Origin: JAAGZL01 sp964628835
GTDB taxonomy: Bacteria > Pseudomonadota > Gammaproteobacteria > Chromatiales > Chromatiaceae
Assembly: GCA_964628835.1 (NCBI GenBank)
Contig: CAZVME010000002.1
Location: 45,853 to 109,852 of the forward strand
Direction: 5' to 3'
Length of the DNA stretch: 64,000 nt
Shown here: positions 34,518-44,141 of the stretch, piece after piece
How positions within the stretch are numbered: the first letter of the stretch is position 1
How the letters are laid out: each line of letters begins with the position of its first letter
The notes under the pieces: generated by a model
What the model was told of the DNA's origin: nothing
Databases searched by the model: none
Seen by the model: the letters and a program-made list of their open reading frames with translations, nothing else
Program-made: the position numbers and the translations under genes

Positions 34518-37500
34518 GGATAGTGAATTACCGGATCTCGGAGAGATCGACCGCGGACTGAAAGATTTTCAGCGCCGTACGGCCGCTGCAGTGTTTCGCC
34601 GGCTGTATGAGCAGGCGCGTTCTACACACCGGTTTCTTGTCGCTGATGAAGTCGGGCTTGGGAAAACGCTAATCGCCAGATCGGTCATTGCGCGGACCTT
34701 GCATCATTTATGGGATAAGGTCGATCGGATCGATATTGTGTATATCTGTTCTAACGCAGATATTGCGCGCCAGAACATCAAGCGGCTCAACGTCCTGGGT
34801 GATGAAGGTAAAATGCTACCAACCCGCATTACGTTGTTGCCGATTATGTTGCGTGATCTGAATAAGAACCGAATTAATTTTATTTCCTTCACACCAGGTA
34901 CATCGTTTGATCTTAAAAGTAATCTGGGTGTAGCCCAAGAGCGGATACTGCTGTACTGGCTATTGAAAGATATCTGGCATTACACCGGAACCGCTCCGAT
35001 GAATGTGTTTCAGGGAGGGGTTCAGACCAAGCGCTTCAGGACTCGGTTAAAAGCTTTCTCAGAGAATCACCGCATTGACCGAACGCTGGCAAAAGAATTC
35101 AGGCGGACGGTGAGGGAGCATGTGCGGGAGGAAAAGGCCAACAATGAATGGACATTGCGTGAACGTTTCGACTGGTTGTGTAAGGAGTATCAGCGTTCAG
35201 ACTCAAGGATTGCACGTAAAACCCGACTTGAACGGTCTGCCTTCGTGGGCAAGCTGCGAAGTTTGCTTGCAGAGACCTGCGTCAGAATGCTTGAGCCAGA
35301 TCTGGTCATTCTAGATGAATTTCAGCGGTTTAAGCATCTCCTTAATGGGGAAGATGAAGCGAGTGTACTTGCGCGCAAGTTATTCGAATATTCCGATGAT
35401 TTGACTGCGGTCCGGGTACTCCTGCTTTCAGCCACGCCCTATAAAATGTATACGATCTCGGATGAGAGTGGTGATGAGGATCATTACCGGGATTTCATCG
35501 ACACTTTGGGTTTTCTGTTCCGCGATGAAAGGAAAGTTGGAAAATTTGCGGATCTGCTTCGGGAGTACCGTTACGAATTACTTCGATTTAATGAGCGGTC
35601 GCCGGAACGGCTTGAGTCTCTGAAGACAGATATCCAGCGATCACTGCGGCGAGTGATGGCCCGCACTGAGCGGTTGGCGGTGACTGATGATCGTGCTGGC
35701 ATGCTTACCCAGGTGGAACCAAAAGATGTGGAACTGCTGCCAGGGGACGTGCTTGCTTACGTGGAGTTACAGTCGATTGCACGCGAGCTGGATATGCCGA
35801 ACACAATTGAATACTGGAAGTCATCGTCTTACCTTCTCAATTTCATGGAAGACTATAAACTGAAGCGGGTTTTCCATGATGCGCTTGATTATGGTGATAA
35901 AAGGGATGTTTTAGTAAGTGCGCTTTCAAAAGCCCGGCACCTTCTGCTCTCTTGGCATGATCTTGAACGATACGAGGCACTGGATCCACGTAATGCGCGT
36001 CTACGGGGCCTGCTAAAACAGGTGATCGACACAAAAATGTGGCAGTTGCTGTGGTTGCCACCGTCGCTATCTTATTACGAATTGGACGGACCATTCAGGA
36101 ATCATTCCGACGTACAGATTACCAAACGACTGATATTTTCAAGTTGGCGAGTCGTACCCAAGGTCGTTTCGACGATATTAAGCTACGAAGCCGAACGGCG
36201 CTGTGTAAAACTATACGAGCCGGATGCCCTGAATACAGAGGAAGATCGGGAACGACGGGGTCATACTCTGCTATTGCGTATTGCTGTATCGAAGGGTCGT
36301 CCTGCGGGTATGCCTGTTCTTGCACTCATGTATCCGTCAATCTCATTGGCGCGTCGTTATGATCCGCTGAGCCTGGCGAGGAAACATGGCAACGGGGAGC
36401 TGCTCTTACTGAAACAGTTACAAGGAATTATCTGGGAAGATATTTCAAAAGGCCTCGAGGCACTCATAATACCGTCGGATGAATCCCGTGTGGACGAACA
36501 ATGGTACTGGGCGGCGCCAATCCTTCTGGATAAACACCACTATCCCAAGGCAACACGAGAATGGTTCAGCCAATACGATCTCGAACGTCAGTGGGCAGGA
36601 GAAGAGAGTAGCGGAGAAGATGCATGGTTTGAGCATGTTGACCGGGCTAGAAAGCTGCTTGATGGGGAGTTGACCTTGGGTAGGCCACCCGATGATCTTG
36701 CGGAAGTGCTGACACTGTTTGCTTTGGGTGGGCCGGCTGTTTGTGCACTTCGCGCGCTGGATCGCTTCACCGGCCCAACCTTGGCAAGCAGTATTGTTAC
36801 GCGAAATTCGGCCGGAAGGATTGGTTGGGCATTCCGTAGTCTTTACAATCGGGTTGAAGTCACTGCTTTGTTGCGGGGATTAAAACAGACTGATCCTTAC
36901 TGGCGACGGGTACTGGAATATGGAGCAGAAGGATGTTTGCAGGCAGTGCTGGATGAATATGTCCATATTCTCAAAGATTCACTCGGTCTCGTTGGTGAAG
37001 AAGCTGAGGAGATGGTTGAGGATATTGCCGAAGCAATTCAAACAGCACTCACTGTTCGGGCATCGGCGCTCGCAGTGGATGATATTCATCCGGAAAATGG
37101 AGATGTGACGGTGAGTACGCATCGTCTCCCATCGAGGTTCGCAATGCCCTTTGGCCAGGGACGAGACGAGGAGAGTGGTGATACCGCAGCATCACGAGCA
37201 CAGAAAGTACGAGAGGCGTTCAACTCGCCGTTCTGGCCGTTTGTTGTCACCTCGACATCCATCGGCCAGGAAGGCCTTGATTTTCACTGGTATTGCCATG
37301 CCATTGTGCATTGGAACTTGCCATCGAACCCGGTAGACCTGGAGCAGCGTGAAGGTCGTGTGCATCGCTATAAGGGGCATGCGGTGCGTAAGAATATAGC
37401 GACACGCTACGGTCAGCATGCCATGGAATCTCATGATAAAGATCCGTGGTACGGGATGTTGGAAGAGGCCAAAAAGGCTCGGCGCGAAGGGGAGAATGAT

Positions 37501-37740
37501 CTTGTGCCGTATTGGATTTATCCGATCGATGGTGGGGCGCGTATCGAGAGGTATGTGCCTTCATTGCCATTGACACATGACCGGCAGCTGATTGAAGCGC
37601 TTCGACGGTCACTGGCAGTGTATAGGCTAGTGTTCGGTCAGCCCAGGCAAGATGATCTGGTTGAGTACCTGATACAACATGTTCCAAAGGATAGGCTGGA
37701 CGAATTGGTAGGGCGTCTGAAGATTAATTTGAGTCCATGA
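34507..37740 (+). CDS. SNF2-type DEAD/DEAH helicase of the DUF6361 trio
   Basis: 1077 aa. Walker A DEVGLGKT is at residues 47-54, motif II LDEFQRF near 270 (DEFQ rather than DEAH), motif III LSATPYKMY near 308, and the C-terminal helicase lobe ends with LEQREGRVHRYKG near 946. A long middle region (about 380-800) has no recognised domain. It likely translocates on double-stranded DNA and partners the PLD nuclease encoded just upstream. The gene ends 88 bases before the next, separately starting gene cluster. Confidence 0.85.
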   Translation: MAVKDSELPDLGEIDRGLKDFQRRTAAAVFRRLYEQARSTHRFLVADEVGLGKTLIARSVIARTLHHLWDKVDRIDIVYICSNADIARQNIKRLNVLGDEGKMLPTRITLLPIMLRDLNKNRINFISFTPGTSFDLKSNLGVAQERILLYWLLKDIWHYTGTAPMNVFQGGVQTKRFRTRLKAFSENHRIDRTLAKEFRRTVREHVREEKANNEWTLRERFDWLCKEYQRSDSRIARKTRLERSAFVGKLRSLLAETCVRMLEPDLVILDEFQRFKHLLNGEDEASVLARKLFEYSDDLTAVRVLLLSATPYKMYTISDESGDEDHYRDFIDTLGFLFRDERKVGKFADLLREYRYELLRFNERSPERLESLKTDIQRSLRRVMARTERLAVTDDRAGMLTQVEPKDVELLPGDVLAYVELQSIARELDMPNTIEYWKSSSYLLNFMEDYKLKRVFHDALDYGDKRDVLVSALSKARHLLLSWHDLERYEALDPRNARLRGLLKQVIDTKMWQLLWLPPSLSYYELDGPFRNHSDVQITKRLIFSSWRVVPKVVSTILSYEAERRCVKLYEPDALNTEEDRERRGHTLLLRIAVSKGRPAGMPVLALMYPSISLARRYDPLSLARKHGNGELLLLKQLQGIIWEDISKGLEALIIPSDESRVDEQWYWAAPILLDKHHYPKATREWFSQYDLERQWAGEESSGEDAWFEHVDRARKLLDGELTLGRPPDDLAEVLTLFALGGPAVCALRALDRFTGPTLASSIVTRNSAGRIGWAFRSLYNRVEVTALLRGLKQTDPYWRRVLEYGAEGCLQAVLDEYVHILKDSLGLVGEEAEEMVEDIAEAIQTALTVRASALAVDDIHPENGDVTVSTHRLPSRFAMPFGQGRDEESGDTAASRAQKVREAFNSPFWPFVVTSTSIGQEGLDFHWYCHAIVHWNLPSNPVDLEQREGRVHRYKGHAVRKNIATRYGQHAMESHDKDPWYGMLEEAKKARREGENDLVPYWIYPIDGGARIERYVPSLPLTHDRQLIEALRRSLAVYRLVFGQPRQDDLVEYLIQHVPKDRLDELVGRLKINLSP

Positions 37741-37828
37741 TCACTGGTAGTTATCAGGCAGTCACAGGGGAAATTGATGACGTGGTTTAATTACATAAGA
37801 AGTCACTAGGGAAGGAGAAACAGCATTG

Positions 37829-40558
37829 ATGAGGCAAGTTCTACAGTTCCTTTTGGTACCAGATAGCAGCGCGGCTCGTAGAGTTCGACGCGCCTTAGTG
37901 GAAAATGGTGCGCGCTCAGGCATCGTCGTAGGCACTTGGCCAGAACTTGTCGATCGCGCAACAAACGCGTATCTCCTGCCCGTCTTGAATGATGATTGGG
38001 AAGAAAGGTTTCACACTATCCTCGGAGAGATGACAGATGCATGCTGGACAGAGAGTTACTCAGTGTCCCCGCAAGAGACCGCTGCGGCTATTGAAGTGGC
38101 GTTATGTCAAATCGTGTCAGCGTCCGACCTTGGTGAGGATCTTATTATTCCGAATCCGGAAAAGCTTTCAGAACGATCGCGCAAACATATTGAAGACATC
38201 GTTCGGTTAGCCAAGTCGCTGGAAGGAACATTACCCAACAATCTATCAGCAATTCAAGATTTGGTTGCAGCAGATTATGCTGATGCTATTCAGCATATCT
38301 TTGTTTATTGCGTTGATGATGTGCCGGCATTAACACGGTGGCAGATGTCACTCATTGAGAAGCTGAACGATGACGCGGGTATAGCCGTAGATAAGCAATT
38401 AGAGACTGTCCTGCATGAGATTCTTTCTGCAGCGGAGCACCCAGGCACGTCCAGTAGTCTTGCTGCATTGCAGGCAGGTCTGTTCTTGCCTCCCGGAACC
38501 AAGGAAAAACTCGATAGTTCCGTCCAGTGGGTCGGGACACGAGACTTTCTCGAAGAGGCGGAAATAGCAGCGAGCCTGGTTCAGACGATGATCGAAGAAC
38601 ATGCCGATCTAAAGCTGGCTGACATTGGTTTGTTACTTCCGGACAACTTTGAATATTCGGTGGCTGTCGACGATGCGTTCACGCGAGCGGGCCTGGCGGT
38701 CTCTGGCCTGCCGGTTGAGCGCTGGCAGCGTGACTTGGGGCGTGAAGCCCTGTTCCATTTTCTCTATTGTCGACAGAAGCCCGCGCCGGCTATGGCACTG
38801 GCAGTGTGCTTGTCTTCACCGCTGATGCCCTGGCCTCGTGAAGAAGGTGCGGTGCTTGCACAAAACGTCATGGATGGGGACTACAGATTTCGGCCTTTTC
38901 ATTCAGCGGGCAAGAATGCCAAGGCCATGCTGGATCTTATTCGTGAGGGGGATGAAGAACCGAAAACGCTGATTCAGGCGTTGCAGTCATTTGCTTCCTT
39001 GCTCGATGGTGGGGATGAGTTTGTTGGTCATGTCTATCAGTGCAAGTCCACTGTGGATAGTCTATGCGCGTTGCTGGCGAACAAGTTCGACATCGATTGG
39101 GTGGGGTTGCGTCGTGCATCGAGTCCGAAAACCATTACTACAGGCGAGTCCCCTGATTTCAATCTCGAAGGCATCACAGTATGGCGAGAAAGCCACGAGC
39201 CGTGGCGGCAAGTCCATCATTTAATTGTCTTCGGATTTGCGGCTGGTAACTACCCTTCTGCGTCGGGGGCTTCACCGGTGTTCGTGGCTAATGATTTGAG
39301 CGCTATTCGCGAGCACATGGAATTGGAAGTCGATACACCTGCCGATGAGTTGATGCGTCAACGCGCACGTTTCAAACGCCAGTTATCGGCTGCTTCTGAT
39401 TTCGTAACCTTTCTGGTTCCGCGTCGGGATCCAAGTGGTGCAAAACAGGCGCCCTCTGAAAGTCTGGTGTTTATGCAGCAATTGTTTGATGCACCAGAAG
39501 ATTTAATTCTCGAACTTGATTCTGCGGAGGACCGGAGCCATGTGCGTTACCTCGCCCAGGTGGAAGCCAGTGAGCCGCAGCCTCCCCGAGCATTAACTGC
39601 CAATGACATTCAGCTCGATCGTGATTTGCTGTCGTTGCGCACAGATTCAGAGGGGAACCTAAAACCGGAGTCGCCTAGCAGCCTGGAGACATTGATGGTC
39701 TCGCGCCTAGCTTGGTTATTAAGACGTTTGCGTGCTGAACCCCTTGGATGGGCCCCGGAGGGAGCAAACGTCATGTTGCTCGGTACGCTGGCCCATCAGG
39801 TTTTCGAGGAGTTGTTCCAAAGAGGTCACCCACCTCCTGAAAGAGAAGAAATCACAGAACGGGTTTCTGTGCTGCTTGATGATGCCATTCGGCAGCATGG
39901 TCCTTTCCTGAGGGCTGCGCAGTGGCAGGTAGAGCGACGCCATCTGGCGGCAGGGATTACCAAGGCTGCGTTAGCCTGGCGGGAGGTGGTGCAAACGCTG
40001 GGGGCGGAGATCCTGGGTAGTGAAGAATGGCTGGAGGGCAAGCTTGATGGTATTCCCATACATGGTCAGGCCGACGTGTTGCTTGGCCTTTCAGATAACC
40101 GTTTGCTGGTTGTGGACTACAAGCGGTCGAGTGCAAACAGTCGTCGGCCGCGCATGCAAAAAGGCTACGACAGCCAGGCAAGCCTGTACCGAACCATGCT
40201 CCAGACTGGCGGACCCAAGGACAAAGAAAGCACTGATCTGAGCAATCACTTGCGTAAAGTTTCTCAGACAGGGATTGTTTACTTCATGCTGAACGACCAA
40301 ACAGCACTGTCCGATTCAGTACTGATCGAGTCGGGAGAGATTCCTGGCTGGGAGGTAATGGACGGGGACGTTGCCAGTCATGCGATCGAACTGATTGAAA
40401 AACGGCTACGTGAAGTGCAGGCAGGCCTGCTATGCCTCAACCGTGAGGGTGATTCGGTATTTTTTGACAAACAGGCAGGTGTTAAGCCCTACGCATTAGA
40501 GAACAGCCCGTTAATTCCGCTATTTACTATGCCCGGTGAGGCCGAGGAGGCGGGATGA
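37829..40558 (+). CDS. AddB/RecB-like PD-(D/E)XK exonuclease subunit
   Basis: 909 aa from the ATG at 37829 (TTG at 37826 is also possible; GGAG upstream). The C-terminal nuclease is complete: GTLAHQVFEELF near 652-663 (His), GQADVLLGL near 745-753 (Asp) and VVDYKRS near 759-765. The N-terminal two-thirds resembles an inactive helicase lobe as in AddB, with LIVFGFAAGNYPSASG near 466. No Walker A is seen. The partner gene downstream is an AddA-type helicase-nuclease, so together they resemble a dedicated AddAB complex that degrades or processes DNA ends. First of five tightly overlapping genes. Confidence 0.8.
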   Translation: MRQVLQFLLVPDSSAARRVRRALVENGARSGIVVGTWPELVDRATNAYLLPVLNDDWEERFHTILGEMTDACWTESYSVSPQETAAAIEVALCQIVSASDLGEDLIIPNPEKLSERSRKHIEDIVRLAKSLEGTLPNNLSAIQDLVAADYADAIQHIFVYCVDDVPALTRWQMSLIEKLNDDAGIAVDKQLETVLHEILSAAEHPGTSSSLAALQAGLFLPPGTKEKLDSSVQWVGTRDFLEEAEIAASLVQTMIEEHADLKLADIGLLLPDNFEYSVAVDDAFTRAGLAVSGLPVERWQRDLGREALFHFLYCRQKPAPAMALAVCLSSPLMPWPREEGAVLAQNVMDGDYRFRPFHSAGKNAKAMLDLIREGDEEPKTLIQALQSFASLLDGGDEFVGHVYQCKSTVDSLCALLANKFDIDWVGLRRASSPKTITTGESPDFNLEGITVWRESHEPWRQVHHLIVFGFAAGNYPSASGASPVFVANDLSAIREHMELEVDTPADELMRQRARFKRQLSAASDFVTFLVPRRDPSGAKQAPSESLVFMQQLFDAPEDLILELDSAEDRSHVRYLAQVEASEPQPPRALTANDIQLDRDLLSLRTDSEGNLKPESPSSLETLMVSRLAWLLRRLRAEPLGWAPEGANVMLLGTLAHQVFEELFQRGHPPPEREEITERVSVLLDDAIRQHGPFLRAAQWQVERRHLAAGITKAALAWREVVQTLGAEILGSEEWLEGKLDGIPIHGQADVLLGLSDNRLLVVDYKRSSANSRRPRMQKGYDSQASLYRTMLQTGGPKDKESTDLSNHLRKVSQTGIVYFMLNDQTALSDSVLIESGEIPGWEVMDGDVASHAIELIEKRLREVQAGLLCLNREGDSVFFDKQAGVKPYALENSPLIPLFTMPGEAEEAG

Positions 40559-43500
40559 TGCTACCACCATTGACAATTGTTCCGGCAGGTGCCGGATCAG
40601 GAAAAACCTACACGATTCAGCAGCAACTGGGTGAGTGGGTGGTTGAGGGAAAAATTGCGCCTGAGCGTATTGTTGCCGTGACGTTTACCGAGGCGGCGGC
40701 AGCCGAGTTGCGTGAGCGTATACGGGCGAAACTGCTTGGACTAGGGCGCCTGGAAGATGCGCTGAGACTGGATCAAGCCTACATCTCGACCATTCATGGC
40801 TTCGGACTGCGATTGCTGACTGAGTTCGCTTTCGATTCGGGCCTTTCCCCCAAGCCTCGGCTCCTGAATGAAGACGAAGAAAATACGTTGATACGTCTGG
40901 CACTGGCGCGTACAGACAAAGCCGACGTTATCACATCAAACCTGGCTCAATACGGTTATAAGTATGACTATAACTCGGGTAAGAGTGCTGAGGAGCGATT
41001 TCGGGACGTATTGTTGGCTGTTGTATCGCAACTCCGATCGGTTGGATGGAAGGAGGAAAGCACCGCCTATGCAGAACATGCTGCTTCATGGATTACCAAA
41101 CGGTACGGGGTGACCGGCGATGGTGATGCGCTGACAGCACGACTACGGACAGCGGTAGATAATCTTTTATCGGCCTTTCCGGAAAGCCTTGCTCGAGAGT
41201 GCGGCACAAACGCCACAGCATCAAAGGAACTGCAACGTGACTTCCGTAACCTGCACAACGCACGAAATAGCAATGCCCTGGAGACAGACTGGAATTTGTG
41301 GAAGGGCCTGCGTTCTCTCCGTAAAACGAAACGCGGTGCGCCAATGCCTGATGGCTATGACGAACTGGCGGATGTCGTGATTGAAGCAGCTGACGCACTA
41401 CCCAGTCACCCGGGACCACTTGCGCATGCGATTTCGCATGTTGAAGCGTTACTGGCTGCTGCTCAGGACGTGCTGGTCTATTATGCGGAAGCCAAGCGTG
41501 AAGCAGGGTTGGTCGATTACAGCGACATGATCGCCATGGCCGGTGAAGTGCTCCGCGATCGTCCGGGCGTTCTTGAAACGTTAGCAAAGCGTATTGACTG
41601 TCTCGTGGTTGATGAATTCCAAGATACAAATCCACTGCAGTTTTCCTTGTTATGGCAACTGAAAGAAGCAGGGGTGCCCACCGTTATCGTCGGTGATCTA
41701 AAGCAGGCGATCATGGGATTTCAGGGCGCTGACCCAAGATTATTTGATGCACTTGAGCAGCAAAACTTGGAAGTCACTGAACCGTTGACGCGGAACTGGC
41801 GTTCCCAGCCACGGCTGATGGAGTTTATCAACGCAGTGAGCCCAGGACTATTTGGTGACGCCTATGTGTCCCTCGACCCTCAAGGTGGCGATAGCGAGCT
41901 TGATCCACTCGAAGTGGTTTTATATCCAAAAAAGGCAAAAAAAGGCCAACACGTCATACGTGCCGCATTTGTTGGCCAACGTTTGCAGGAACTTCTTGAG
42001 GATAAAGAACAGCAGGTCGTTGACCGCCGGACAAAAGAGCGTCGCCGAATACGCGGTGGAGATATGGCCATCCTGTGTCCTACGCACAATATGTTGGCCG
42101 ACTATGCCTCCGTGTTGCGAAGTCAGGGGTTGCGCGTGCGAATACAGGAGGATGGATGGTACTCGTCTCGTGTTGTGCAGATCATCTGGCACGCACTGGC
42201 TTATATTGCTAACCCCTCAGATCGCCATGCGGCTTTGTATCTTGCGGTGACGGAGCTTGGCAGTCTGGGTCTGGATGAGGCGCTGCATCAGCTAATGGAA
42301 CAGGGCCATATTAGTGAGCCGTTGTTAGATAAGCTGGATCAGTTGGCGCCTGGTGTTGCCGACCGTACGGTATACGCACTTGTTGCAGACACGCTCTCAG
42401 CTTTGAACTTTTTTGATGTGGTTGCGGTTTGGCCAGATGGTGAACAGGCCCGGGCAAATATTCTTCGACTGCAAGCGGAGGCGGGTGAGTTCATGGAAGC
42501 CAATCGTGAAGCCCTAGCCAATGGAGGATTTCATGGCTCCGGAGTGCAAAGTTTTCTGGCGTGGCTTGACGCGAAGGTAGAGCAGAAAGATAAGAACAAT
42601 CAGCCTGACCCGCGGGTAATTGATGAAGATGCTATTGAATTAGTGACATGGCACAGTTGCAAGGGGCGCGAGTGGCCAGTCGTAGTGGTCTGTGGGATGG
42701 ACCGTAAAATCGGCGCTAAGCTTCCCAAAATGGCGCTCGGCTATAGCTCTTTTGATGACTTGTCGCAGCTATTGGCAAACGCACAGATCGAGCACTCGCC
42801 TGAATTCGCTGCTTCAGAGACAAATGACCAATTTCTCGCGGATCTGGAGATTGCTGCTGAAATTGAAGCGAGGCGATTGTTATATGTTGCCATGACTCGA
42901 GCCCGCGACAAGCTTGTATTGGAATGGCCGTCTTATCTCGCAGGAAAAGACGTGCTGACATACTGGTCGATACTGACTGGTGAGGTGGGCCTCTCTCTGG
43001 ATGACGGCGCACTGACTATTGGAGATGCAACATTCCCATGCATCGTTACAGAAGGCGACTCAGAGCTACCGGAAGGTCTTGATCTCGACGGTAAGGTGAT
43101 AGCAACCATGTTACCGACTATCGGCCGACGCGCTATACGGCCAGGAGAAGTGACAGATACGCTCACTCCAGACAGTGTAACCCCTTCGCAAATTGTGGGC
43201 ATGGATGCGGTTGATTCTGAATCTAATCTCGAAATAGCGAGATATTGCGATGGACTCGATATCGAAATGGATTTGACGGGTATGGAGCTAGGGACTTTCC
43301 TTCACCGTTGCTTCGAGGTGCTCGGGGCTAACCCTGCTATAGCGGACAGGTTATCCACGATCACTGGCGTTGAATTGAATGAAAAGAATACCGAAAGCAT
43401 AGCGAGTGGCGTGGCCAGTTTCGAAAGCTGGCTGGAGCAACATTTTTCAGCCAAGTCAGTGGCCAGAGAGCTCCCGTTACTCGCACTCGATGGAAACAGT

Positions 43501-43734
43501 TCAGTAGTATCCGGAACGGCGGATCTGGTTGTGGAAACAGACGACGGCATCTGGATCATTGACCACAAGTCAGATCAGGTCGGTGATCCGGAGGCAGCGT
43601 TTATCAACTATAGACCACAGCTAGAATCATATGCGAAATCCCTTACTAACGCAGGAGAGAAAGTGCTGGGCACGGGAATTAACTGGATTCGGCGTGGGGA
43701 AGTGGTGCTTGAAGCACACTTACCTGGTTCATGA
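40555..43734 (+). CDS. AddA-like UvrD-family helicase-nuclease
   Basis: 1059 aa starting within an ATGA overlap. All UvrD motifs can be read: Walker A GAGSGKT at 12-18, Ia TFTEAAAAELRERI, II DEFQDTNPLQF near 352, III GDLKQAIMGFQGAD near 381, IV NWRSQP near 415, V TWHSCKGREWPVV near 699, VI YVAMTRARDK near 776. A C-terminal PD-(D/E)XK nuclease follows: FLHRCFEVLG near 914, SGTADLVV near 986 and IIDHKSD near 1000. It is an intact AddA-type motor with its own nuclease. In bacteria with RecBCD or AddAB in the core genome a second copy on an island points to defence against foreign DNA ends. Confidence 0.85.
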   Translation: MMLPPLTIVPAGAGSGKTYTIQQQLGEWVVEGKIAPERIVAVTFTEAAAAELRERIRAKLLGLGRLEDALRLDQAYISTIHGFGLRLLTEFAFDSGLSPKPRLLNEDEENTLIRLALARTDKADVITSNLAQYGYKYDYNSGKSAEERFRDVLLAVVSQLRSVGWKEESTAYAEHAASWITKRYGVTGDGDALTARLRTAVDNLLSAFPESLARECGTNATASKELQRDFRNLHNARNSNALETDWNLWKGLRSLRKTKRGAPMPDGYDELADVVIEAADALPSHPGPLAHAISHVEALLAAAQDVLVYYAEAKREAGLVDYSDMIAMAGEVLRDRPGVLETLAKRIDCLVVDEFQDTNPLQFSLLWQLKEAGVPTVIVGDLKQAIMGFQGADPRLFDALEQQNLEVTEPLTRNWRSQPRLMEFINAVSPGLFGDAYVSLDPQGGDSELDPLEVVLYPKKAKKGQHVIRAAFVGQRLQELLEDKEQQVVDRRTKERRRIRGGDMAILCPTHNMLADYASVLRSQGLRVRIQEDGWYSSRVVQIIWHALAYIANPSDRHAALYLAVTELGSLGLDEALHQLMEQGHISEPLLDKLDQLAPGVADRTVYALVADTLSALNFFDVVAVWPDGEQARANILRLQAEAGEFMEANREALANGGFHGSGVQSFLAWLDAKVEQKDKNNQPDPRVIDEDAIELVTWHSCKGREWPVVVVCGMDRKIGAKLPKMALGYSSFDDLSQLLANAQIEHSPEFAASETNDQFLADLEIAAEIEARRLLYVAMTRARDKLVLEWPSYLAGKDVLTYWSILTGEVGLSLDDGALTIGDATFPCIVTEGDSELPEGLDLDGKVIATMLPTIGRRAIRPGEVTDTLTPDSVTPSQIVGMDAVDSESNLEIARYCDGLDIEMDLTGMELGTFLHRCFEVLGANPAIADRLSTITGVELNEKNTESIASGVASFESWLEQHFSAKSVARELPLLALDGNSSVVSGTADLVVETDDGIWIIDHKSDQVGDPEAAFINYRPQLESYAKSLTNAGEKVLGTGINWIRRGEVVLEAHLPGS

Positions 43735-44141
43735 GCATTACTCTTTACTGGCATGATTACGAAACATTCGGTGTCGATCCCAGACGCGATCGCCCCACTC
43801 AGTTTGCCGGTCTACGCACAGACGAGGCACTCAATGAGGTGGGCGAGCTGCTGATTCGTGAAAAGATCCCAGATGGTTATCTCAAATCAGCATTGACGAA
43901 TGAAATACAGGACTCCGACTTGGTCAGAATGTTGGGAGAGGATCTGAGGAAGGAATTTGGCACCCCTGATGAAATTTCTTCACCAGAGATAAAGCTGCAG
44001 TACAAGGATATCGCCTATGAAACGATCCACAAAGACGGATTCAAGGAAGCATTAGAACGTGCTGGTATCCCTGAGAGAAGCCTAGCGCAGCTGTTCAGTG
44101 AATATGATGCTGCACCAGAAACCTATGGAGAATCTTGTTGA
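43731..44141 (+). CDS. Exonuclease I N-terminal fragment fused to an unknown helical domain
   Basis: 136 aa. Residues 3-30 read like the start of exonuclease I (SbcB): LYWHDYETFGVDPRRDRP then QFAGLRTD, including the first catalytic acidic pair (D and E of HDYETFG). The other three DEDD motifs are absent, and residues 40-136 form an unrelated acidic helical region. ATGA overlap with AddA upstream and one-base overlap with the sacsin-like gene downstream show it is a maintained operon member rather than debris. It cannot be a full nuclease by itself. It might compete with, mimic or recruit a partner of ExoI. Confidence 0.65.
   Translation: MSITLYWHDYETFGVDPRRDRPTQFAGLRTDEALNEVGELLIREKIPDGYLKSALTNEIQDSDLVRMLGEDLRKEFGTPDEISSPEIKLQYKDIAYETIHKDGFKEALERAGIPERSLAQLFSEYDAAPETYGESC

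Noticed and set aside
37829..43734. Core-genome recBCD/addAB recombination genes
   Set aside because: They overlap accessory genes (ExoI stub, sacsin-like ATPase) and are embedded in a defence island between mobile-element genes; no recC or recD is present.
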